Notes under the pieces: generated by a model
What the model was told of the DNA's origin: nothing
What the model saw: the letters and a program-made list of their open reading frames with translations, nothing else
Databases searched by the model: none
Shown: positions 51,942-61,467 of the stretch, piece by piece
How the letters are laid out: every line of letters begins with the position of its first letter
Position numbering within the stretch: position 1 is the first letter of the stretch
DNA from: Cladopsammia gracilis
Taxonomy: Eukaryota; Cnidaria; Anthozoa; Scleractinia; Dendrophylliidae
Direction: 5' to 3'
Assembly: GCA_022457155.1 (NCBI GenBank)
Contig: JAJGOT010000463.1
Location: forward strand, 310,001-374,000
Length of the DNA: 64,000 nucleotides
Translations under genes and position numbers: made by a program

Positions 51942-53207
51942 CTAAATTGACATAAACCCGTCATCGGGATGATAAGAAAAGGAATAATGAATAAAGGAAA
52001 AGGTGTTATTTAAGATTTTTATAGAAAAAATAAAATTGCGGTCTTGTACGCATCTGAATTCATAAATATTAAAACTAAAAACTGAATGTAAACGAAACAA
52101 AGATTCAAATAAATCATAATGTGGCGAAGAACATTGAACATAAAAATAAATTCTCGATGACGAAGAGGACACTCTTCGGATAACCTCTGCCGCCCAAAGT
52201 AAATTGATTGCGTCAAACTAGAGATTGAACAACAACAATAAAATATATTTAAAATACAGCGAAGGTTCAATGAATGAACAGGAATAATACGTTCAGTGAA
52301 ACTTGGTAGTAAGAAAAGACGGTGAAAATAAACGCTTACTAGTTGTGGTACAAATAAAAAAAAAGGTTGACTTACCGCTTCGAGCTGTTCTGATAGCCTA
52401 TTGTCAGGCACCATCCCCCGCAAATACTCCATAGCTTGTTGGTCACTCATTTGTCTTATCTCCAATGGCGATGGCAATGGAGATAAGACAAATGAGTTGT
52501 CATTTTCATCTTCCGACTCGTCCATCGTTTCGTCATCATCTGCGAAAAAAAAATGTGAAGGTAAGTTTACTATCTCAAAAAACAAGGTCGAGAAAGAATC
52601 AAGTTCGCTTTTTTTATTTTTATAATAATGCATTTCAAAGAGATTCTTACCAAATTCAAATTCTTCTTCTTCTTCGTCTGTTTCTTCGCCCTCTACCTCT
52701 GACTCCGGAACATCATCGTCTACGAAAATAATTACTGTTAGTTTACCAACTTAAAAACAAGGTCGAGAAAGAATCAAGTTTCGCTTTTTTTTATAATAAT
52801 GTATTTCAAAGAGATTCTTACCAAATTCAAATTCTTCTTCTTCTTCGTCTGTTTCTTCGTCCTCTACCTCTGGCTCCGGAACATCATCGTCTACGAAAAT
52901 AATTACGGTTAGTTTACCAACTTAAAAACAAGGTCGGGAAAAAACCTTAAACATGCTTCTCTTATTCGACAATACAAAAATTTTTGAAGAGATTCTTACC
53001 AAAAACTCTCACTGGCTCCGTCCGGTTTTCAGTGCCAGGGAGTCGTTTCCTGCACAGCCCGCATCTGTTTTCTTCATAAACCTCTTGCCATGTGGTTTGG
53101 CAAGAGGTGTGGACTACATTGTTGCAGCATTGCAGCGCAGTAGTGTCTTCTATGGATGCGACATCTTCCAGACAGAAGTAACATTGAACGTTGTTGACAC
53201 AAGCCAT
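51942..53207 (-). CDS. Spliced RING-finger protein, five exons
   Basis: Exons 53207-53000, 52890-52822, 52719-52651, 52539-52376 and 52217-51942, all AG/GT and in phase. Exon 1 (MACVNNVQCYFCLEDVASIE) is a RING-type finger: CYFC, LQCCNNVVHTSC and RCGLC give paired Cys/His ligands, as in E3 ubiquitin ligases. Exons 2 and 3 are 69-base near-identical acidic modules (D/E-rich, ending EEEEEFEF). Exon 4 adds an acidic linker with SPLPSPLEIRQMSDQQAM. The last exon is hydrophobic/aromatic and less certain: its acceptor (ATCTCTAG) is good, but the reading could also stop elsewhere. A host-modifying role is inference. Confidence 0.65.
52625..52960. repeat. Tandem duplication carrying an exon
   Basis: Two copies of about 170 bases (near 52625-52790 and 52795-52960). 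Each has a T-rich stretch, donor CTTACC, the 69-base acidic exon, acceptor and the phrase AACAAGGTCG; a partial third lies at 52560-52620. They have few differences, so the duplication is recent. Confidence 0.8.
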
Positions 53208-53274
53208 TTTAAAAAGAAATGCTGGAACTGGAGCGCTAAGCACGAGAGAAGCAAAAACGACGGGTAGACTCAAA

Positions 53275-54350
53275 ATTGAGAATGAAAAAATGGCATTTGA
53301 AATTCGCGCTTTTAAACTCTCTTAAACTAATTCACATTCCAACTTCGCGTCCCTTTAATTGACCTTTATGACAGCCATTCTTTCGTTCTGTTAGACCCAC
53401 TGCTTAGTCTTTGTTCGCATAACAGCGGCGCGGTAAGGAATTCTTTTGTTTGATAATCTTTGTTCGGAACTCCTTTATGTAGTGAATTCTTTAGGGAAAT
53501 GTGAAATTAACTGTGGTAGTTGGTGGAAAAAATACATGTCAGACGAATTAGTTTTTTAAGCGACTGTTTCTCAATTTTTTTTTCCAGATAGTATTTCTAT
53601 TGCTGCGTGTTATTTTTTTGTTTAATGTCTTGTGCAACGCGCTTTTTAAAGAACTAACTTAAATTTAGATACGGCGCCCTTTTAAGACAGAAAAGAAAAA
53701 AAAAAAAAGGTAAAGCTGTTTGTTATGCACGGACCATTTTATAAAAAGCGTTGAAGCGAGCAAGCGAGCAAGCAAGCAAGCGAAAAGATAAAAAAAAAAA
53801 TTGACATTTGAAATTCGCGCTTTTAAACTCTCTTACACGTGGTGTATTGTTAGAACGTTAAACCAAACAGTGTTTAGATTCGCCCATCTAACCCAAATCG
53901 TTTTTGTTTCAGCATTCCTTCACTTTAACCATGTTAGCGTCCCGTTAATTGATCATGGGTCAGCATTTCTTTTGTTTTTACATCGTTTCTAGAACTTTAA
54001 ACAGACCACAAAAGTTGGACTCATTAACTGGTCTTTATTAAACATGTGCGTAGGAAATTCTTTTGTTTGAAAGAACATCTGCTTCCAAGTCTGTGCTCGC
54101 GAACTCTTTTGTGTACTGCGTTCTTTAGGAACTGAGATGAATTTGTATATTGCTGTAGCGGTTTGTGAAAAGTACCGATCAGACGAATTAGGTTTTAGTG
54201 ACATTTTTTAGTTCAATCTTAGTTTTCTGAGATTCTTTATCTTTAGTCCAGATGGTATGTCTTTTTGATACGCGGAACACCTGCCGTGTATTGTTTAGAT
54301 TTATCTTTTGTGTACCGCGCTTTTCAAGAACTGACTTAAATTTACATACT
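53275..54350. repeat. Diverged direct duplication, about 520-bp unit
   Basis: GAAATTCGCGCTTTTAAACT occurs at about 53301 and 53812. Matching order follows in each copy: GAATTCTTTTGTTTGA / GAAATTCTTTTGTTTGA, a GTTCTTTAGG/ATTCTTTAGG phrase, and CAGACGAATTAG with an ACTG tail. No coding capacity is supported. It lies between the RING gene and the polymerase. Confidence 0.6.
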
Positions 54351-54696
54351 GCACGTAGTTTGTGAAATTACAGTTCAAACGGAGTATATTCTTTTTAGTG
54401 ACGCTTAGTAGAAACGTTATCGTACAATACGTATATGATATATATATATATATTTTTTTTTTACTGTGATTGTTTTCATCGAGACCTTCGTATCGACAGA
54501 TGGTCAAAAGAGTCCAAATCACATTTGCTTTGTCTGTGGGATTCCAGATGTAGCTATCCACTCGTTTGTAATTACATCTATTATTTTCTTTCTTATGATT
54601 CAACTCTATTCACCTGGCCCCCCTGCTTACCTTTTGTATGTTACAGAGTAGGTGAACAAAGTGACCGCATTACTTTTATTCACAATGACACCAATG

Positions 54697-54812
54697 GTCT
54701 CTCTATTGAGGGTTGCCGTTTTCCCACGCTATACACTCTCTATTGAGGGTTGCCGTTTTCCCACGCTATACACTCTCTATTGAGGGTTGCCGTTTTCCCA
54801 CGCTATACAGTA
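54697..54812. repeat. Tandem repeat, 37-bp unit, three copies
   Basis: Three near-identical units containing TATTGAGGGTTGCCGTTTTC and CCACGCTATACA; a fragment recurs near 54930. A separate phrase, TATTTTCTTTCTTATGATT, occurs at about 54582 and 54885. Confidence 0.85.
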
Positions 54813-55147
54813 GACTGCTAATGACAACTCTATTTTTTTCTTTTTGTTTCAGTTTGCATGCCAACACTATTAATCCCATCTCTATTATTTTCTTTCTTAT
54901 GATTGAACTCTATTCACCTAGCCCCTTTTCCCACGCTATACAGTAGACTCTTTAGAAAACAAACCCCACCAAATCTCAAGAAAGTGCATGACTGACAACT
55001 AATAGGGCAAGTTTAAACATACCACCCTATTGTTTAACCAAGATGACTGTCATACCATTCTTTCACCGTACCATGACGGCTACCATTTAAATAGAAAGTG
55101 ACTACAGAGAGTCTTTCATAACTCGCTTTGAGAACGCTTAGTCCACA

Positions 55148-58100
55148 GTGCAACCGAAAACTCTGAAAAAAAAAATGGAAGCAGCTGATAATCTGGTGCC
55201 GATAGATGACTGTGAGCTCGACCGCACTTGTTTAAACACTACTGAAAGCTTAGAAGGTGGAAATTTGGTAGCAATGGATGATGAAAGAGACGATTGGGCT
55301 TGTTTAAATGCTCTAGACATGTTTGAAAGGGTGGAGGCGTTTCAAAATCAACTCCTTCAAAGCGGTGGGGGTATTACGAATGCCGACCAAGAGGGTTTAT
55401 TTCAATTTGATTTGAATCCTGTGGAAACTAAAACTACAGTGCGAATGGGGGTTAAACAGCGACGGTTTACCACTCGTTTGCGTCAAACAGGCAACGTTAT
55501 TCAACACGACCACCTCGTGCGCGAACTACAAAACGGCTTGAGAAGGGCCATGAACAATCTCTTAGAACAAGAGCAAGTGGGAGATGACGACCGTTTGTTT
55601 TTTGAATTGAGTTCGAACCGGCTCAATTACAACTTTGGTAGCTGGCAGTTGAGAGGGCGCGATTGGCGTAATGGCTCAAGGCGTGTGGAGGGAGATTTTC
55701 AGCGACTGGCCAATTCGTTAAACAGCAACGAATCCTTTGAACTCAATGATTCTTTCAATGTTACGTTTGTCCATGTGCAAGCACCCCCGCGCGGATCTGG
55801 TAGAAAACACAAGCTTAAACCTGGACACCGACATCCTGATGTGTTTCGTAAAATTAAACGAACAGTGATTACCGTCAAAAACAAGGATGAAATCTGCTGC
55901 GCGAGAGCACTAGTCACAGCCAAAGCCCATACCGACAAACACCCTAAATTTGAGCGTTTCAAGCGGGGTTTACACATACAAGAAAAAGAAGCGGGTAAAT
56001 TGCATTCGGAAGCAGGAGTACCAATTGGACCGTGCGGTTATCCCGAATTGGTGAAATTTGCCAACACGCAGACTTTAGAGGGTTACCAAATTATCATTGT
56101 AGATGCTGACCGTGGTTTTAGCCCCTGTAACATTACCAAAGAGAGGGAAGACTGTCCTCAACTGATTTTGTTGTATATGGATGGACATTTTGATGTAATT
56201 AAATCGATGCCGGGTTTTATGGGTGCTAGTTACTGGTGCGAGGAGTGTTTCAAACCCTACAACAATAAAGACGAACATCAACATCGAGTTGCTAGCTGCA
56301 ACGCTTGCTTCCAAAAAGACTGTGAAGATTTTCAAAACAGGGCGCCAGGCGAAACGGCTAAACTTCATTGTGGTAGCTGTTATCGGTTTTTCTTTGGAGA
56401 GAGCTGCTTAGAGAATCATCGCATGTTTAGTATGAAAGGAGAGGAAGTGGACGAAGAGACCTTGGCTGTGTGCAGCTATCGCAAACGCTGTCGCAGTTGT
56501 TTCAAGACCGAAAAGGGTTTGTTTGACATAAAACATCATCATTGTGGGTACATGCAATGCGCCTCTTGTGAACAGTTCGTTAACATTCAAACCCACCGTT
56601 GTTTTATCCAGAAAGCACCTACAAACGAAGAGGCACAGGAACTAAAAAAAAGAAAACGAAAGGAAAGGAAAAAGGCCCGAAAACGAGCTAGACAAACAGA
56701 ATCAGCGGCTGTCGACTATGAGGAAGAGGAGGACGACGACGACACGGACATTGAAGATGAACCACCGCTTCACGTTTTTTTCGATGTGGAAGCTATGCAG
56801 GAACGCGAAAAACACGAAGCCAATTTAATCGTAGCGGAAACGGAGGAAGACGACGGGTCGGTGGATTTCAAAGGAGAAGATTGTGTGGAACAATTTATTG
56901 CTTGGCTTGATGATCTTGCTGAAGAGGGCCGCCCACTGAATGTCTTAGCCCACAATTTTCAAGGCTATGATGGTTACCACATTCTGAAAGAATATCGCAA
57001 GCAGAACCGGCGATTTGACCAGATCCGCAATGGAGCGAAATTACTACAAGTCAAACACAATAACATACGCTTCATTGATTCGCTCAGTTTTTTTCAAATG
57101 CCGTTATCAGCGTTTCCAAAAACATTTGGAATCACCGAACTAAGAAAGGGATATTTCCCTCATTTATTTAACACAGCGGAGCACCAAAACTATGTGGGAG
57201 AAGTGCCAGCAGCCAATTACTATTTGCCGGATTCGATGATGACAAAAGACCGAGAAGCCTTTGAGCACTGGCACAAAAGGCAGCGACAACAGAATGTGGA
57301 ATTTGACTTTCAACGAGAACTGTTGCTGTATTGCCAGAGCGACGTGCGGTTGTTGAAAGAGGGGTGCTTAACGTTTAAGCGTTTATTCGAGGCGCAAACG
57401 GGTTTCAATCCCTTCGAACACATGACCATTGCCTCCGCCTGTAGTCGAGATCTACGCATGAATCGCATGGTGCCGGACAGCATCGCCTCTGAACCACTGT
57501 GGGGCTGGAAAAATAATATGAATCAATCAAAAGTAGCGCTAGAATGGCTTTATTGGCAGGAACATTGCCTTCAATCGCAAGCGTTTATGACCATGTCTGA
57601 AGAGGATCGTGACGTTTTCAATTTAATGGAATTGGCCGATAATGAAGGCGCTCATCCGTTGCATCAGACACATATCCAGCACGTGGGCAACGCCGGGGAA
57701 TATAAGATCCCGGAGTCTCGCTATTTCGTAGATGGTTATGACGCTACCACAAACACTGTCTACGAGTTCCATGGTTGTTTCACCCATGCGTGTCGTAAAT
57801 GTTACCCGAATCGTTGCGAGCCGCACAAGCGACAATTGAACCGCTGCATGGACGACATCTACAAACTCACTGAGCGAAAGATGCAGTTTCTGCGCACTCG
57901 AGGCTACAATATTAAAGTGATGTGGGAATGCGAGTGGAAAGAACTCAAAACCACTCGACTGGAAATAGCCGACTATGTAAATACGTTGGAATTGGAAGAG
58001 GCGCTGAATCCGCGAGACGCGTTTTTCGGGGGGCGTACGAATGCTGCCACGATGTATTATAAGGTCAAGCCGGACGAACAAATTCACTACATTGACTTCA

Positions 58101-59392
58101 CGTCCTTGTACCCGTGGGTCAATAAGAAAAAAATCTATCCAAAGGGCCATCCCACCTTTCTATCACATCCAGGACATACGGACATTTCAGACTATTTCGG
58201 TATTGTAAAGTGCAAGATCGAGCCGCCTCGCGAACTCTATCACCCCGTCTTACCGCACAAACAAAACGACAAGTTAACCTTTCCTTTGTGCGGTAAATGT
58301 GTTGATGATGAAATGGCAAAATCACGTTGGCATCGTTCAAGTCATTGCAGTCACTTTCCTGAAGAGAGAACCCTACTCGGTACTTGGTGCACACCGGAAT
58401 TAGAAAAGGCGCTTGACATGGGGTACCGAATCGTGTACATTTACGAAGTGTGGCATTTTCCCGAGCGCATGGAAGGTCTGTTTGAAGACTATGTCAACAC
58501 GTGGCTCAAAATAAAACAAGAAGCGAGTGGATGGCCTGCCCGGGTAGGTGAAGACGAAACCAAGCGACAACAGTACATTCAGGACTATTACGAGCACGAA
58601 CGAATATTGTTGGACTACGAAAAGATCGAATACAATCCAGGACTTCGTAGTTTAGCTAAAATGATGCTAAATTCCATGTGGGGGAAGTTCGGTCAGAGAC
58701 TAAACAAAACCCAAGTCAAGCAGTTTGTGGACCCCGTCAACTTTCACACTTTTCTCGACAGTGAAAAACACGACATTTCACTGGTCGATGTTGTTAATGA
58801 AAGCATGGTGGAGGTGCAGTACAAACATCAGGACGAAAGCATCCCGCAAGCTGTCAACCTCAACATCTTTGTAGCTGCTTTTACAACTTGTTGGGCCCGC
58901 CTTCGTCTCTACGAGACCTTGGAACTCTTGGGTGATCGCGTACTCTATTATGACACGGATTCGATCATCTACGTCAAGCGCGAGGGCGAAATCGATCCCG
59001 AGCTGGGCGATTATCTCGGCGAGTTTACCAACGAATTGGATCAAGGAGACCATATTGTGGAATTTGTTTCCGGCGGACCGAAAAACTACGGTTACCGCAC
59101 CCAAGCGGGCAAAGTCGAGTGCAAAGTACGGGGTTTTCGTCTGAACTGTGAAGGAAAGAAACAGCTGAACTACGAGGTAATGCGGAACAATGTACTGGAT
59201 GAAATTCAATTACCGCTGAAGGACCCGAGGCAAACACAAGTTATCAACACATCTCACATTGTGCGGGACGCGAAAAACTTTGACTTGTATACATTCCCAC
59301 AGTATAAACATTACCAACTTGTGTATGACAAGCGTGTGATTGATCCTAAGGATTTTAAAACTTATCCTTACGGTTATCATCCATCCAGTTAG
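55148..59392 (+). CDS. polB: Protein-primed family B DNA polymerase
   Basis: 1414 residues, unbroken. Replicative enzyme of Polintons, expected to start copying from a protein bound at the inverted repeats. Cys/His clusters at about 364-485 look like zinc ribbons; a basic stretch (about 500-520) and an acidic one follow. Exonuclease motifs: FFDVEA (Asp546, Glu548), AHNFQGYDGYH (Asn603, Asp608) and YCQSDVRLL (Asp732). Polymerase motifs: DFTSLYP (Asp983), KMMLNSMWGKFG (Lys1171; Trp where many have Tyr), YYDTDS (Asp1269, Asp1271). All catalytic positions are present. Between exonuclease and polymerase (862-930) lies a Vsr-like nuclease segment. M10 (55175) is an alternative start. Confidence 0.93.
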   Translation: MQPKTLKKKMEAADNLVPIDDCELDRTCLNTTESLEGGNLVAMDDERDDWACLNALDMFERVEAFQNQLLQSGGGITNADQEGLFQFDLNPVETKTTVRMGVKQRRFTTRLRQTGNVIQHDHLVRELQNGLRRAMNNLLEQEQVGDDDRLFFELSSNRLNYNFGSWQLRGRDWRNGSRRVEGDFQRLANSLNSNESFELNDSFNVTFVHVQAPPRGSGRKHKLKPGHRHPDVFRKIKRTVITVKNKDEICCARALVTAKAHTDKHPKFERFKRGLHIQEKEAGKLHSEAGVPIGPCGYPELVKFANTQTLEGYQIIIVDADRGFSPCNITKEREDCPQLILLYMDGHFDVIKSMPGFMGASYWCEECFKPYNNKDEHQHRVASCNACFQKDCEDFQNRAPGETAKLHCGSCYRFFFGESCLENHRMFSMKGEEVDEETLAVCSYRKRCRSCFKTEKGLFDIKHHHCGYMQCASCEQFVNIQTHRCFIQKAPTNEEAQELKKRKRKERKKARKRARQTESAAVDYEEEEDDDDTDIEDEPPLHVFFDVEAMQEREKHEANLIVAETEEDDGSVDFKGEDCVEQFIAWLDDLAEEGRPLNVLAHNFQGYDGYHILKEYRKQNRRFDQIRNGAKLLQVKHNNIRFIDSLSFFQMPLSAFPKTFGITELRKGYFPHLFNTAEHQNYVGEVPAANYYLPDSMMTKDREAFEHWHKRQRQQNVEFDFQRELLLYCQSDVRLLKEGCLTFKRLFEAQTGFNPFEHMTIASACSRDLRMNRMVPDSIASEPLWGWKNNMNQSKVALEWLYWQEHCLQSQAFMTMSEEDRDVFNLMELADNEGAHPLHQTHIQHVGNAGEYKIPESRYFVDGYDATTNTVYEFHGCFTHACRKCYPNRCEPHKRQLNRCMDDIYKLTERKMQFLRTRGYNIKVMWECEWKELKTTRLEIADYVNTLELEEALNPRDAFFGGRTNAATMYYKVKPDEQIHYIDFTSLYPWVNKKKIYPKGHPTFLSHPGHTDISDYFGIVKCKIEPPRELYHPVLPHKQNDKLTFPLCGKCVDDEMAKSRWHRSSHCSHFPEERTLLGTWCTPELEKALDMGYRIVYIYEVWHFPERMEGLFEDYVNTWLKIKQEASGWPARVGEDETKRQQYIQDYYEHERILLDYEKIEYNPGLRSLAKMMLNSMWGKFGQRLNKTQVKQFVDPVNFHTFLDSEKHDISLVDVVNESMVEVQYKHQDESIPQAVNLNIFVAAFTTCWARLRLYETLELLGDRVLYYDTDSIIYVKREGEIDPELGDYLGEFTNELDQGDHIVEFVSGGPKNYGYRTQAGKVECKVRGFRLNCEGKKQLNYEVMRNNVLDEIQLPLKDPRQTQVINTSHIVRDAKNFDLYTFPQYKHYQLVYDKRVIDPKDFKTYPYGYHPSS

Positions 59393-59664
59393 TTGTTTCG
59401 TTTTCTTAGAAACAGTCATAGGTTTTTCTGAGAATTCGCTAGTTGTTTTTTATTGGTGCATGCACATTAGTCGCTTTCCGAGAATTCGTTGTAGATATTT
59501 CGTTTCCCTTATATCGTAGTTGTTTTGGTTTATTGTATATACATTAGTTGATTACAATTCGTTTTCAAAGAATAACACGTTCTGTACATAGGAATTACTA
59601 AGTAATTTCAAACATGAAATACAGATTTTATTCTTTAAATTGTCATCAATTTTATTCACACTAC

Positions 59665-60474
59665 ATATTCCCTTCACTTCCGGTTCCTCTCATTCCAGCA
59701 AAACTCCTTTCCGGTTCCTTTAATTGGACCTAGTCCCCTCTCTTCCGTACCCATACGGGGTTCCAGTCCACTCTCTCCCATACCCATCACCCCTTCTCCG
59801 AAAGGATTATGGTACCCTCTCACCCTTGAATATATTAACCAGAAGGGTTGGCGCCGTCTTGAATATATTAACCAGAAGGCTTGGTTTGGTAACCGCGCAA
59901 AACATTCCCTAGTTGAGCCTTTGGCGCCATCTTGAATATATTAACCAGAAGGCCGCCATCTTGAATATATTAACCAGGCTTGGCGCCAAAGCTTGGCTTG
60001 GTAACCGCGCAAAAAATTCCCTATATGAGCCCGGTATACTACTATCGTGTCTGTTATTTTTGAAATAGTCTCGCATTTCGCCGTCTGTTTTTAAATTTTA
60101 ACTTGTCAGCGTCTCGCATTTCTCCGTCATGCGGCATATCACATAACCGTCTGGAAGTTAAAAATTCAAACCCTTAATTCAATTTATAACAAACGGTTTT
60201 GTGATATGCCGCATGACGGCGAAATGGCAGACGCTGTCAAGTTAAAATTTAATAACAGACGGCAAAATGCGAGACCATTTCAAAAATAACAGACACAATC
60301 GTTTCCAAATCGTATCAACGGATTTGATTGGACCGTTGTGGTTGATTTCAGTTATTCGACACTGGTCATTCAACAGCACAAAAACAACAGCACATTTGGA
60401 TTGAAACACAACATCACGAAAGTCCATTTGTAACTTTATTCTATGATCATTCTAAATAAACGCGTGGGTTCCCT
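59665..60474. repeat. Polinton right terminal inverted repeat
   Basis: Complement of the left repeat but longer (about 810 against 520 bases). It carries four AATATATTAACCAGAAGG-type units instead of two, a duplicated GGTAACCGCGCAAAA phrase, and the fold-back at about 60045-60300. Confidence 0.85.
60045..60300. mobile_element. Fold-back MITE inside the right inverted repeat
   Basis: Inverted ends TGTCTGTTATTTTTGAAAT and ATTTCAAAAATAACAGACA; inner arms include CATGCGGCATATCACA and its complement. The left repeat lacks it: there CCCGGTATACTACT runs straight into CACGATTGTTTCGAAATC, whose match resumes here just after the fold-back. It therefore arrived after the element's ends were last made identical. 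Confidence 0.8.
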
Positions 60475-60485
60475 TTGTAAAAACA

Positions 60486-61467
60486 AGCTGTTTATTTTTT
60501 TAAAAATTTTGATGACGTCAGATGAAAACGAATAATAGAGATGAATGATAAGTGATAAAGCACAACCACATAGCCTACACCATGCCAGCCAGCGGCTTCA
60601 TGAATCATCAGCCCAAAACGTTTAACCAACACCGAGTAATGTAAACAGCGTGCTTCAGCAAAAGTTACTGAATGAAATAATTTTCAAGAGACAAAATATG
60701 TTTTCTGCTGCATTGAACAACCTCAATTCTGACACGATCGAAATAGGCTTCGGTCCAGAAGAAATCTTATGAGAAACGTCTGGGGAAACCTGCGACAGAA
60801 GTGAGTGCTATACTTGCCACCCACACTCCTTCTATCTGAAACTAAAACAGTCCTTCACATGCGAAGAGTCATTCTACAAACGGTAAGTGTGCGTCAGTTC
60901 GCATGGTAGGCGTGCGTAGAACGGACGATAACTTTTTTAAACTGTTTACCCCAAGAAGGGAAGGGTGCTGTCCGTGGCTGTTTCCATGGTAAACTTTAGT
61001 GAATCGACTGTTATCACTATTACTAGTTTAGGGGGTTATTACATGGGCGGGGTACGAACTCAGACCAGAGGTCAATTTTATAAAACTTTTACAAGTGTAA
61101 TTTACAAGTAAAAGTACGAAAAAGGGAACAAAAGTTGTTAACAAAGGTTTCTTTGTTAAATTTTGTGGACTTTTGTCCGGGGGAGGGTCTTCTTTCTTCT
61201 TTATAGACGCTATATTAGGACATTGAGGATATGGTTGGTTAAAGCGGTTAGGATTTCAAGAAGGGCGTCACATACCGTCACTAAAATCTTTGAGGAACAC
61301 CCCCGGTCCCATTGTTAATTTCCCTAGGGTATTGAAATGTCATGAACTTGCCATGTCTTATTTTACAATAACTGAAGTTATTCTCGCATGCTGATTGGTC
61401 AATTTTTATCATCAATAAGAGTACAGACACATGAAATTTTAATTTATGCAACTTTAGAAGTGTCAAG
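60486..61467. other. No gene recognised
   Basis: About 1 kb of flanking sequence. TTTATCATCAATAAGAG at 61398-61414 is shared with the fold-back at 63304 and lies just upstream of the recombinase gene. Confidence 0.4.

Larger units (their letters stand above)
39821..60474. mobile_element. Polinton/Maverick (adintovirus-like) element, about 20.65 kb
   Basis: Outer ends AGGGAACCCACGCGTTTATT and its complement bound long inverted repeats. TTGTAAAAACA lies directly outside both ends (39809-39819 and 60475-60485). Inside are the hallmark genes: protein-primed polB, retrovirus-like integrase, FtsK/A32-type ATPase, adenain-type protease, hexon and penton-like capsid proteins. Structural genes form a minus-strand block (40.6-50.0 kb); polB and two unknown genes are on the plus strand. 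Every hallmark gene is open from start to stop, so the copy looks young. Confidence 0.92.
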
